Source: Porphyrobacter sp. IPPAS B-1204 (GTDB lineage Bacteria; Pseudomonadota; Alphaproteobacteria; Sphingomonadales; Sphingomonadaceae). From it: DNA of 64,000 bases. Within the stretch, counting starts at the first letter, position 1. Each line of letters opens with the position of its first letter. The notes under the pieces were generated by a model that saw only the letters and a list, made by a program, of their open reading frames with translations, was not told the DNA's origin and ran no database searches. A program made the position numbers and the translations under genes. Of this stretch, positions 26,300-34,067 are shown one piece after another. The stretch is from NCBI GenBank assembly GCA_003724185.1, contig RHGM01000003.1, forward strand, positions 62,001 to 126,000, read 5' to 3'.

Positions 26300-27244
26300 T
26301 CACCCGGAAGGGGCCTTGGGCGAAGTGCCCAGCGGGCCACGGCGATCGACAACGGTGATCCGCCGAGCCTTGGCTTCGATGACCAGACGTTCGAGCACGC
26401 CATTGCCGGGAAAAGCGACGACATAGCGCGGATCGAGCGAGAGCATCCGCTCGTTGCGCTTGAAGCCAGCACGGGCGCCCAGTTGCATATCGAGTGAGAA
26501 CGTCACCTGCGGGATGCCGCGGCGTTCCGCCCAGCTCGATGCCAAGCGGTCGACGCCCTTGGTGTCGCCGCCATGGATGAGCACCATGTCGGGAACACGG
26601 TCGCGGACCTTGTCGAGCGTGGACCAGACATTGTTGCCGAAGGTCAGTGCATCATCTTCGGTCGCATGCCGGGTGCGCCCGCCAGCGAAGACGACTGGCG
26701 TTCCTTCGGGCACCGCCGCACGGCGTTTGGCCTCGGCACGGGCACGCAGGAAATCGCGCCCTTCGACGAGCGCAGAAGTCATCATGGCGCTGTGATTGAA
26801 GCGCGAGCTGGAGACTGGCTTCCATGAGGAACCGAACTCGTTGAGGTAAAGGGCGGCTGCAACTTCGCGCATCTCTTCGAGCGCCAGCATCGCGCCTTCG
26901 GCGCATTGCGCCCGCTCAACCTGGGTCTCAAGGTCATGGGTGTGGACCTCGGAGCCATCGGCCGTCGCAATCAGCGCGCGGACCTCGTCGGTCGCCCGGT
27001 CAAGGGCAGTGGATTTGCGGGTCGCAGCGCGGTGAAAGATGTTGACGAAGGCCCAGCCAAGATCCTCGGCATCGGCTTCAAGAGCAGTGCCGGAGACCAT
27101 AGCGAAGAGATCGGACCAGACCGCTTCGAGGGTTTGGACGACCGCGTCGCGGACCGGGAAATCGCTTTTCGATATGGGGGCAGGACCGATGGAAAAGCCG
27201 GCAAGATCGAGCCCGGCGAGTTGGTCGGCGAATGATGTGTGCAT
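26300..27244 (-). CDS. DUF2493 / SLOG-superfamily protein
   Basis: A 314-residue protein. The first 190 residues are mostly helical. The C-terminal 120 residues match the DUF2493 (YspA/cpYpsA-like) Rossmann domain of the SLOG superfamily: PVVFAGGRTRHATEDD, LIHGGDTKGVDRLASSWAERRG and AFPGNGVLERLVIEAK. SLOG domains bind nucleotide-derived ligands or act on nucleotides, and DUF2493 proteins are frequent on alphaproteobacterial plasmids and ICEs. AGGAGG lies upstream of ATG 27244. No partner gene is fused or overlapping, so its ligand cannot be predicted. Confidence 0.82.
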   Translation of the reverse strand: MHTSFADQLAGLDLAGFSIGPAPISKSDFPVRDAVVQTLEAVWSDLFAMVSGTALEADAEDLGWAFVNIFHRAATRKSTALDRATDEVRALIATADGSEVHTHDLETQVERAQCAEGAMLALEEMREVAAALYLNEFGSSWKPVSSSRFNHSAMMTSALVEGRDFLRARAEAKRRAAVPEGTPVVFAGGRTRHATEDDALTFGNNVWSTLDKVRDRVPDMVLIHGGDTKGVDRLASSWAERRGIPQVTFSLDMQLGARAGFKRNERMLSLDPRYVVAFPGNGVLERLVIEAKARRITVVDRRGPLGTSPKAPSG

Positions 27245-27351
27245 GAGAATGTCCTCCTGACTGGCATGGAAACCGACGCACCCGTTGATGGCTGCGCCAG
27301 CGAGAGCCCGTCAGGGCCAGCTTCAGGTAGGATTGCGCACCCGTCAGGGGG

Positions 27352-27430
27352 AACCCGGCTTGGCGGGCTGGCGCGGGCAGGCCTTGAGCCTGAAGGGCGA
27401 AGGCCAACACGGGCCCGCCCAAGCCGGGTT
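27352..27430. other. large nested hairpin upstream of the DUF2493 gene
   Basis: AACCCGGCTTGGCGGGC at 27352-27367 pairs with GCCCGCCCAAGCCGGGTT at 27413-27430, with a single bulge. Inside the loop a second stem is formed by GGCCTT (27380) and AAGGCC (27400). The rest of the 301-base gap (27245-27545) holds no gene. The element would sit in the transcribed leader of the DUF2493 gene. It could be a structured RNA or a protein-binding or recombination site. Confidence 0.5.
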
Positions 27431-27545
27431 GCGCAAGGCTGGCGGCTGGCCCAGGGCCTCTCTCGCATCGCGCCAGACCATGACCGGTCGGCAAAGTTCA
27501 GTCAGGGATGACAACCCAGCGCTGCGCCTCACCAACTCGCAGACC

Positions 27546-27968
27546 TCAAGCTGCGCGCTTGGTGTAGACCCCCTCACCGTTCGACATGTGCCCGAGGCAG
27601 TCATAGTCGCCAAACATGGCATCGAAGCGGGATGCGATCTGGGACAGCCAGCGTTGTGCCCGCGGTGACCGGGCCGTGCGCCAATGGGCGTCCCAATAGT
27701 CCCCGTCATCGCGTTCGGCGATCCAGACAGCCACCAGCCCTCCGTAGACCGATACACCGAAATCCGCATAGGCATTGCGCATAAGGGTCCGGTCTTCCCG
27801 ACCACGCCATCCGTCATGCGGGATCAGTGAAGGGAAGGCTTTGGCCGCCCTCTCGCGCAAGTCCTCGCACAGCCATTCGTACTCGAATTCCCAGTCGTCT
27901 TCGGCTTCGACCTCGAGCACTGTGAATGCAACGATTGCGCCGCTGGGATAGCTGACCGATCGGCCCAT
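27546..27968 (-). CDS. conserved mobile-element protein, unknown function
   Basis: A 140-residue acidic, tryptophan-rich soluble protein (MGRSVSYPSGAIVAFTVLEVEAEDDWEFEYEW...). It starts 11 bases after the ardC stop with GAGGGAGGG as ribosome site, so it is co-transcribed with ardC. No catalytic motif is evident. The position next to an antirestriction gene and the high acidity (many Asp and Glu) would suit a DNA mimic or an entry-phase protein, but this is speculative. I do not recognise the family by name. Confidence 0.68.
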   Translation of the reverse strand: MGRSVSYPSGAIVAFTVLEVEAEDDWEFEYEWLCEDLRERAAKAFPSLIPHDGWRGREDRTLMRNAYADFGVSVYGGLVAVWIAERDDGDYWDAHWRTARSPRAQRWLSQIASRFDAMFGDYDCLGHMSNGEGVYTKRAA

Positions 27969-27979
27969 GACACCCTCCC

Positions 27980-28921
27980 TCAGGCCGCAAGCGCAGCGTC
28001 GTCTGACGCGTCGCCAAATTGCTCGGGAATGATCTTCCCGCCGAGCTTCAGCAGCAGGCTCGAAGCTTCCTCGGCCTTGGCGGCAGCGGTCAGGATCGCG
28101 CGTTCATCGCCTTTCAGTAGCCTGAGCCAATGTTCGATATAGCTCGCGTGGTTGTCGAGATGGGTGACCGGCAGCCCCAGCTCGGCGCCCAGCATGGCGC
28201 TGGAGAGTTCGGCGACCAGTTCCTCGGCGGCATAGGCAGCCGTACCGAAACGGTTCTTGAGATCACGTCCCAGACGGCTGGCATGGCCGGTCCAGTGCGA
28301 CAGTTCGTGGGCAAGTGTGGCGTAATAGTGATCGAAACCATTGAACAGGCTCGCCGGCGGCATCGTGACGCGATCCGCAGTCGGCTCGTAATATGCCTCG
28401 CAACCCTGATGGCGCAGGTTGACGGGGATGGCGGCGAAGAAGGCGTCGAGCTCGGCCTCGCGCCCTTCCGGCTCGACCAGTTCCAGCGTTGCGGCCGGAT
28501 GGAAGCGCTCGGGGAGACCTTCCACCTGATCGGCGTTGAAGACCGGATAGGCCTTGAGCACTCTGCGCGCTTCGTCGGTCTTTTCGCCGGTATCGGGCGC
28601 TTCAACCTCCTTGGTGTAGCTCTTGTAGAAGATTGCAATGGTCGACTTCTCGCCCTTGCGGACCTGCGCGCCGAGCGATTTTGCCTGATTGTAGGTCATC
28701 CAGAACGGCGAGGCGTAGCCGCACATGTCGGCGACCATCCACAACCAAAATACGTTCATTCCGCGGTACGGAATCCCGCAGGCCCGCAAGGGCCGGGAGA
28801 CCGGGACACCGCGCCATGGCTTGATCCACGGCTTCGTGCCTGCTTCCAGACGGGCGATGATTTCCTGGGTGATGCGGGTGGCGGGCGACAAGCCGCCGCC
28901 CTGCCCCTTGCGATAGGCCAT
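27980..28921 (-). CDS. ardC: ArdC-like antirestriction protein
   Basis: A 313-residue protein. The N-terminal half is the ssDNA-binding ArdC domain (ITQEIIARLEAGTKPWIKPW, then GIPYRGMNVFWLW and MTYNQAKSLGAQVRKGEK). The C-terminal half is a zincin-like metallopeptidase domain with the HELSHWTGH motif. ArdC proteins on conjugative plasmids protect single-stranded incoming DNA from restriction in the new host. AGGAG precedes the ATG. It sits downstream of parB, separated by a terminator, and leads a two-gene operon. Confidence 0.88.
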   Translation of the reverse strand: MAYRKGQGGGLSPATRITQEIIARLEAGTKPWIKPWRGVPVSRPLRACGIPYRGMNVFWLWMVADMCGYASPFWMTYNQAKSLGAQVRKGEKSTIAIFYKSYTKEVEAPDTGEKTDEARRVLKAYPVFNADQVEGLPERFHPAATLELVEPEGREAELDAFFAAIPVNLRHQGCEAYYEPTADRVTMPPASLFNGFDHYYATLAHELSHWTGHASRLGRDLKNRFGTAAYAAEELVAELSSAMLGAELGLPVTHLDNHASYIEHWLRLLKGDERAILTAAAKAEEASSLLLKLGGKIIPEQFGDASDDAALAA

Positions 28922-29016
28922 GATTGTTCTCCTGGTTCAGGCATCCGGACAGTCGGCGACGGGTTCGCCGGTCAGTGCCACAGGTTCCCGAGCCCCCTCT
29001 GCTCTGCTTCCAAAAG

Positions 29017-29054
29017 AGAAGCGGCCCTCCGGCATAAGCCGAAGGACCGCTTCT
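29017..29054 (-). terminator. intrinsic terminator downstream of parB
   Basis: AGAAGCGGCCCTCCGGC-ATAA-GCCGAAGGACCGCTTCT forms a 17-bp stem with G-U compatible mismatches. On the minus strand it is followed by CTTTTGG. It ends the parB transcript before ardC. Confidence 0.75.
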
Positions 29055-29088
29055 CGAGTTGCGAGTGACCTAGCCTGTCAGGAGGAGG

Positions 29089-31077
29089 TCAGGCGGCCAG
29101 CTCGCGGGGAGACTGATGTTCGTCGTCACCGCCCTGCTCCGCTCCAGGAGGGTCGATCTCAGCTTCGCCAGCATCCGGCGCAGCGGAGGCGAAGCGCATG
29201 ACCTCAGGCAGCCAGGCCAAGGCTTTCTCGCGAACCTCGACCTCGGTGATGTAGGTACCAGCAAAGACGCGTTCAGCGCTCATCGCGAGGTCGCCCTTTT
29301 TGACCGCGGCAAAGCGGGAGGAGAGCTCGAGACCGCCGACATCTGTCAGCGCATTGAGGATAACCTGCTTCGACACCCGGTCGAAGTAGTTGGCCGCCGT
29401 TGGCCGCCACCACTGCGCCATGTCTATACCGATCAGGCTGCCGAGGTGATCCTGAAACGGCAGCTGGCGCTCGCCGGACATATTGAGGCTCGCCTCGAGC
29501 GACCGGGCCACGACATAACCCAGCCAGGCCGCGCGGCTGTCATCGGGCAGCGCCCGAAACAGGTCGAAGCGGGACATTGCATCCTCACCGCCGCGCCAGC
29601 GTTCGTCGAGACCGGACCTGAGCTCGGCAAGCGCGCTGCTTGCAGGTGCATCTTTGGCTTCGAATCCGATGATCGGGCCTGCCGGAACAGGCGCGCGCAG
29701 CGTGGTCGAAGGGCGTGCCCGCCAGTCGTGGGTATCGGCATCAGCAAGCGTGAAGACCATGATGTCGAGCGCGAGCCCGGGGTCGGATGCTATGTGCAAT
29801 GCCAGAACATCGCGGCGCTGCATGGCAAGCTCGTCGACCAGGCGCTTGGACAAAGTGGTCCGGCGCTTGTCCGACCCTTCACCGCCGGGAACAAGTTCGA
29901 TCCCGTTTTCAGCTTCGGCGGGATCGGCCTGACGCTCGCCGTAGAACACCGGCTGGAGAACCGGCGTACCATCGCGCGAGAGCACCAGCACCATTCCTGC
30001 CTCGGCCTTGAGCTCGGGCGCGATGACGGGCGGTCGGGCGCGGATTTCCTGGCATTCACGTTCGATCGCTTCAATGGCCGCTTCGGCCGCCGTCACGGCT
30101 TCCTCGGCACTGTCCTCATCCTCGAGGATCGCCGCATGCGCGTCATAGGAAGCATCGAGCTCGTCGAGCCTCGCCACCTCGGCCTCGGACAAAGGCGCCG
30201 GTTCGGCGGGAAGCCGGACGAGCCCTTCGACCAGATCGTGGCTGGCATAGGGATCGAGCGTCGGCTTGACCCAGGCAAGACCCTGCTCGGCGGCGAGAAC
30301 TTTGGACTGCTCCTCCATCTTTGCCACCGCGAGGCTTTCGAGCAGCGCGACATCAACCCAGGACTCGCTGTCGTTGTCATCGAACAGTTCGCGCTCGATC
30401 CGGCCGCCCGCGGCAATGTAGGCGTCGCGACCAACGAGACGGGCGCGCGGATCGCTGCCCCGTACTGTCCCGGACAGGACCATACGCCGGACACTATCGG
30501 GGTTGGGCGCATAGTAGCCCGAGGACACCTGCTCGAACACGCGGGTCTGGATGTCCCGATCCGAGGTAGCGCCGAAGGCTTTCGCAATATCGAGGGTGAT
30601 CTCTCCGGCGGCGAGCGCCTCGAACACGACGGGCGCAAGCGTCGCAAGACGCAGCCGGCCCTCGACGAAGCGGACGGTCAGACCGAAGCGGCGGGCAACA
30701 TCTTCGACGGTCGCACCTCCGGACACGAGCGCAGCGAAGGCCTGGGCTTCGTCGGCAGGGTTCATGGCGAGGCGATGGAAGTTCTCCGCAAGGCTGGTCT
30801 CGACGGCGGCTTCCGCGCTGTCCTCGAGCACGAGGCACGTGACCTCTTGATCACGGGCGAGGAGCTTTTCTTCGGCGAGCGCGAGCATCGCGCGACGGCG
30901 GCGTTCGCCGGCTTCGACCTCGAACTTGCCCTTCGCGGCGGGCCGGACGATGAGGTTCTGCAGCAGGCCGCGGGCTGCAATGCTGGCCTTCAGCTCAGCA
31001 TCTGCTGCCGGATCGCTGTGACGGCGGACATTGCGGGGCGACTGAACGAGCTTGTTCAACGGGATCGACTTGATCAT
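29089..31077 (-). CDS. ParB/Spo0J-family partition-like protein
   Basis: The start is ATG 31077 (MIKSIPLNKLVQSPRNVRRH) with AGGAG upstream, giving 662 residues. The N-terminal ParB domain has SIAARGLLQNLIVRP and the CTP-binding motif GERRRRA, followed by a helix-turn-helix (VEDVARRFGLTVRFVEGRL). The remaining 400 residues are an acidic helical extension, about twice the size of chromosomal ParB. No parA is beside it, so it may regulate or organise DNA rather than partition it. Such long ParB-like proteins accompany the strawberry-notch and ArdC genes on many alphaproteobacterial elements. Confidence 0.85.
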   Translation of the reverse strand: MIKSIPLNKLVQSPRNVRRHSDPAADAELKASIAARGLLQNLIVRPAAKGKFEVEAGERRRRAMLALAEEKLLARDQEVTCLVLEDSAEAAVETSLAENFHRLAMNPADEAQAFAALVSGGATVEDVARRFGLTVRFVEGRLRLATLAPVVFEALAAGEITLDIAKAFGATSDRDIQTRVFEQVSSGYYAPNPDSVRRMVLSGTVRGSDPRARLVGRDAYIAAGGRIERELFDDNDSESWVDVALLESLAVAKMEEQSKVLAAEQGLAWVKPTLDPYASHDLVEGLVRLPAEPAPLSEAEVARLDELDASYDAHAAILEDEDSAEEAVTAAEAAIEAIERECQEIRARPPVIAPELKAEAGMVLVLSRDGTPVLQPVFYGERQADPAEAENGIELVPGGEGSDKRRTTLSKRLVDELAMQRRDVLALHIASDPGLALDIMVFTLADADTHDWRARPSTTLRAPVPAGPIIGFEAKDAPASSALAELRSGLDERWRGGEDAMSRFDLFRALPDDSRAAWLGYVVARSLEASLNMSGERQLPFQDHLGSLIGIDMAQWWRPTAANYFDRVSKQVILNALTDVGGLELSSRFAAVKKGDLAMSAERVFAGTYITEVEVREKALAWLPEVMRFASAAPDAGEAEIDPPGAEQGGDDEHQSPRELAA

Positions 31078-31487
31078 GGGATACACTCCTGATTTTGAGC
31101 CCGGCACGCCGACTATCGACGCCCAAATGGCTCAATCAGGGCAAAGGCCACTCCCCTCTTGGCCGATTGCTGTGAGTTTCGCAGCCCGGTCGTCAATCAA
31201 GGATGACGATTGTTGGGACAAAACTGCCATTCCGGCGGGACGCGTCGAACGGCAGCTTTCGCCAAAAACCGTCAATTTGTGTTTCCTTCGCGGCGCCCGC
31301 ATCCCTGAGTTTTGTTGGAAGGCTGGTTTGGGCTTTCCACTTGAAGACAGCACTCAATCACTCGATTGGGATCATTGATGCCATAGCGCAGAGCCGGTTG
31401 GCGCCATGTCGAACCCATTTTCTCTGGGCGTTAATAATTGCCAGACTTGAGACCGAACCCAGACCCCTTGGCCGCCGATTGGGAAGG
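31078..31487. other. 410-base intergenic region
   Basis: It holds the parB leader and the 3' flank of the next gene. No gene with a ribosome site is seen. Composition changes here from GC-rich element backbone to the more AT-rich cargo patch, so this may be one edge of an insertion. Confidence 0.4.
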
Positions 31488-31901
31488 TCATTTTCTGAGG
31501 TTGCAGTAGGCATAGGTGCCGCCAGCACCGACTGCGACAATCGTGCCGCCGATGATCACTGCTGGAGCGCTTGCAATGCCAAGTGCTACAGCGCCCATGC
31601 TGCCCAGTGTGCCTGCAATGTAACCGGTGCCTCCTGCACCGACTGATGTCAGGATAACTGCCCCGCTTGAATGCGCGACGGCAGCAAAACCCGCAGCATT
31701 AGCTGCTGCTCCGGCGGTTGCCGCAGTTGTGGCTGCGCCAGCGACCAGAGCAGTTTTCGATTTGGTCAAATGCTTGCAAACACCTTTGGGTTGCGACTTC
31801 GCCTCATTAACAACCGTCTGCGTTCCCGCCAAAGCAGGTGTTGCCGCAAATGGTGCGGCGATTGCCAGTGCCAACGCGATCATTTTCGTTGCCGATTTCA
31901 T
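31488..31901 (-). CDS. exported glycine/alanine-rich (glycine-zipper-like) small protein
   Basis: A 137-residue protein with a clear signal peptide (MKSATKMIALALAIAAPFAATPALA, cleavage after AxA) and AAGGAG before the ATG. The mature part has a short charged stretch and then about 80 residues of Gly/Ala-rich hydrophobic sequence (GAGGTGYIAGTLGSMGAVAL, VIIGGTIVAVGAGG) like glycine-zipper membrane helices. It probably inserts in a membrane. It is divergent from the CARF gene and starts the lower-GC cargo region. Function unknown. Confidence 0.65.
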   Translation of the reverse strand: MKSATKMIALALAIAAPFAATPALAGTQTVVNEAKSQPKGVCKHLTKSKTALVAGAATTAATAGAAANAAGFAAVAHSSGAVILTSVGAGGTGYIAGTLGSMGAVALGIASAPAVIIGGTIVAVGAGGTYAYCNLRK

Positions 31902-32083
31902 TGACTTTCTCCTTCAAATCCCGCCGGACCATCCGACAAACAGAGACATAGGCGCCAACAGGCCGTCAGAGTTCAGGCGCAGATTTGCGCCTTGCTCGCC
32001 TCGACCGCGGGAAAGCTTGCCAAACACTCAAATTGTGGTGCAAAAACAGAAATGAAGAACATTCATCTGGGAGAGGCGCAACA

Positions 32084-33307
32084 ATGCCAACCCGCAACCT
32101 TCCTTCCGGTGAGAAGGTCTTGCTCTTAACGTTGGGATCAACTCCCCAGGTTGTTACCGAAACGATTTATGCCCTAGCAAAGGGCGAGCCTGCGTGGATC
32201 CCAGATCGCATTATTTTGGCAACCACTGACTATGGGCAAAGGCTCTTCAATGAAGGCCGGCCGGCAGGCGACCGAAACCCCATCGCCCCGCTTTTGGGTT
32301 CTGACGGAATGCTTGCGCGGATGATAGCTGCTTGCAATTTTCCCATTTCACTTGACCAGGTCGAGGTGGTCGTGCCGCGCTGCCAAAACGGCGTCCCAAT
32401 CATCGATATTCGCGATGCTGAGGAGACCCTGGCTTTTGCCGAGGCACTCCTCGCGATCGTATCTGAAGTCACTTCAGATCCCGCCAGTCAATTGCATGTC
32501 TCGCTGGCTGGAGGCCGCAAGACAATGAGCTTTGTTGCTGGCCAAGTCTTATCAATCCTGGGGCGCCAGCATGATCACCTGTCTCACGTGCTGATCGAGC
32601 CACGTGAACTGGAATGGCAAGACAGTTTCTGGTGGCCGGATGACAGTTCTGCTGGCAGCGATGGTGCAAAGATCAATTTGTGTATCGTGCCTTATTTGCG
32701 GGCGCGAGCATGGCTCGACCCCGCACAGGTTGTGCAGGTCAGTCCCGGTTATTCGAAGGCTGTGGAGATCGCTAACCAATCGTTGGGCCATGTTCCAGTG
32801 ACACTTGACCTTGTTGCAGGACACCTTGAGGTGTGCGGCGTCCAGATTGAATTGGGCGCGCAGCAATTGGCAACCTTGGCGCTGATTTTCATCGCCACCA
32901 AACGTGGTTTGCCACTCACAACCACAACGGATTGGCGGTCCGATGACCGCAAGGCTAGGGCTTTCAAATTGGGCGAAGACATTGATGGGGCCAACCAGTT
33001 GTGGGGCTTTTTCTATCATTGCTGCATCCTCGGCCAAATTTATGAGGGCGGCCCGGTGGTGCATTTTGGACCATTCGATTCAGCGCTGACGCGCTATCTT
33101 GACGATTTCTCATACAATGACCGGGTTGCATCGCCGTTGTCGCGGATGCGGCAGGAACTAAGCGAGGAATTGCCGCCAGCGTTGGCAGAAAAGATTATCA
33201 CGCCGCGTGGCCTAGCTACGCTAATCGAACCGGCGGACATTACCATTCTTGGCCCGGCAGATCTTGCAGACCACGAGATGTGGCCGATTGAGCTTGATCA
33301 CTGCTAG
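32084..33307 (+). CDS. CARF-domain protein of the CRISPR-associated ring nuclease / Csm6-like (TIGR02584, NE0113) family
   Basis: The start is ATG 32084 (MPTRNLPSGEKVLLLTLGST) after GGGAGAGG, giving 407 residues. The N-terminal half is a CARF domain with the family signatures LLTLGSTPQVVTETIYAL and HVSLAGGRKTMS. CARF domains bind cyclic oligoadenylates made by type III CRISPR complexes, and ring-nuclease members degrade them. The C-terminal half has a winged-helix-like part and no HEPN RNase motif (RxxxxH) that I can see. No cas genes and no CRISPR array occur in the window, so it is an orphan. It may blunt a host's type III CRISPR signalling during element entry, or serve as a sensor for the neighbouring genes. 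Confidence 0.82.
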   Translation: MPTRNLPSGEKVLLLTLGSTPQVVTETIYALAKGEPAWIPDRIILATTDYGQRLFNEGRPAGDRNPIAPLLGSDGMLARMIAACNFPISLDQVEVVVPRCQNGVPIIDIRDAEETLAFAEALLAIVSEVTSDPASQLHVSLAGGRKTMSFVAGQVLSILGRQHDHLSHVLIEPRELEWQDSFWWPDDSSAGSDGAKINLCIVPYLRARAWLDPAQVVQVSPGYSKAVEIANQSLGHVPVTLDLVAGHLEVCGVQIELGAQQLATLALIFIATKRGLPLTTTTDWRSDDRKARAFKLGEDIDGANQLWGFFYHCCILGQIYEGGPVVHFGPFDSALTRYLDDFSYNDRVASPLSRMRQELSEELPPALAEKIITPRGLATLIEPADITILGPADLADHEMWPIELDHC

Positions 33308-33355
33308 CAGCAAATCAGCGGCTCAATTTTTAGAGCAATTTGAACTGCAAGACGG

Positions 33356-33661
33356 CTATTGCCTTGGCCTACCCGTTTGAACTGATGGCAGATCATACCG
33401 GGTGTTGCCATTGCGATCCACGATGCGCCTCCTTCCGTTCTGATCGACTTTCACTGAGGGCAAGTCGTAGCGCGTGTTGCCATTGCGATCGACGACACGG
33501 GCTCGTCCATTTTGCTCGATCCGCACCGAAGGGAGATCATATCGCGTGTTGCCATTCTGATCGACGACACGGGCGCGCACCTCGCCTTGGCGTGATTGAG
33601 CCTCAGCCTCGGTATGGACGCCCAGCAGTCCCAAAGTAAGGATGGCAATCAGGATCTTCAT
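33356..33661 (-). CDS. secreted protein of three 24-residue tandem repeats
   Basis: A 101-residue protein with signal peptide (MKILIAILTLGLLGVHTEAEA) and GGAG before the ATG. The mature part is almost entirely three copies of R-x-R-V-V-D-x-N-G-N-T-R-Y-D-L-P-S-V plus a six-residue linker ending in QNG. Each unit looks like a beta-hairpin. It is encoded opposite to its neighbours, between the CARF gene and the large membrane protein gene. I do not recognise a family. It may bind a cell-surface or envelope component. Confidence 0.72.
   Translation of the reverse strand: MKILIAILTLGLLGVHTEAEAQSRQGEVRARVVDQNGNTRYDLPSVRIEQNGRARVVDRNGNTRYDLPSVKVDQNGRRRIVDRNGNTRYDLPSVQTGRPRQ
33395..33600. repeat. 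in-frame tandem repeat, 72-base period, three copies
   Basis: The word GTGTTGCCATT recurs at 33402, 33474 and 33546, exactly 72 bases apart. The period is 24 codons and the repeats lie wholly inside the secreted-protein gene, so they arose by in-frame duplication. Confidence 0.85.
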
Positions 33662-34067
33662 GACATTTCTCCACTCGTGACGTTATCTTCGGATCAACCT
33701 GAACCGGCACAAAATCACGTCACCCCAATGATGCGCCACCCATCATCAGACCTGCATCTCGAAAATCACAGCGATAACCTGACCCAAAAATCTACCGCGA
33801 CGATGACGTAGTTCTCTGGCCAGCAACTGCTTGCTAGCAAAGACTCAATCACATGCTGGGTTCTACTCGCTTCGCCGATAAATCGCTGGCGGCGCAAATT
33901 TGCGTCATCATCAAAGGTGCCAAATTCTGCCTAAACCCAGTCTATCCCGATGTTTCGGATGTCAGGGTCAGTTGAAGCCAGGATCGGCGATATCCGCCCT
34001 ACCAAGGGATAATCGATTTGGCGCTGGGCCGGATCTAGAAAATGGTCGACGTGGAGGGGCCGGAAGG
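33662..34067. other. 406-base intergenic region
   Basis: It contains the divergent promoter area for the repeat-protein gene and the membrane-protein gene. I see no further gene, terminator or clear operator. Confidence 0.4.

Noticed and set aside
29089-31077. Plasmid replication/partition locus implying the region is a plasmid
   Set aside because: No replication initiator or iterons are seen, and the element is joined to chromosomal genes at tRNA-Tyr next to an integrase.
29116-31092. 658-residue plus-strand ORF opposite parB
   Set aside because: It is a shadow of the parB reading frame in high-GC DNA, with no recognisable domain and no ribosome site.
32084-33307. CARF protein as a Csm6 HEPN ribonuclease
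   Set aside because: I do not see an RxxxxH HEPN motif in the C-terminal half, so I describe it as a CARF/ring-nuclease-family member only.
33395-33600. 72-base periodic repeats next to a CARF gene, considered as a CRISPR array
   Set aside because: The repeats are contiguous coding units of 24 codons in frame with a signal peptide, without unique spacers.
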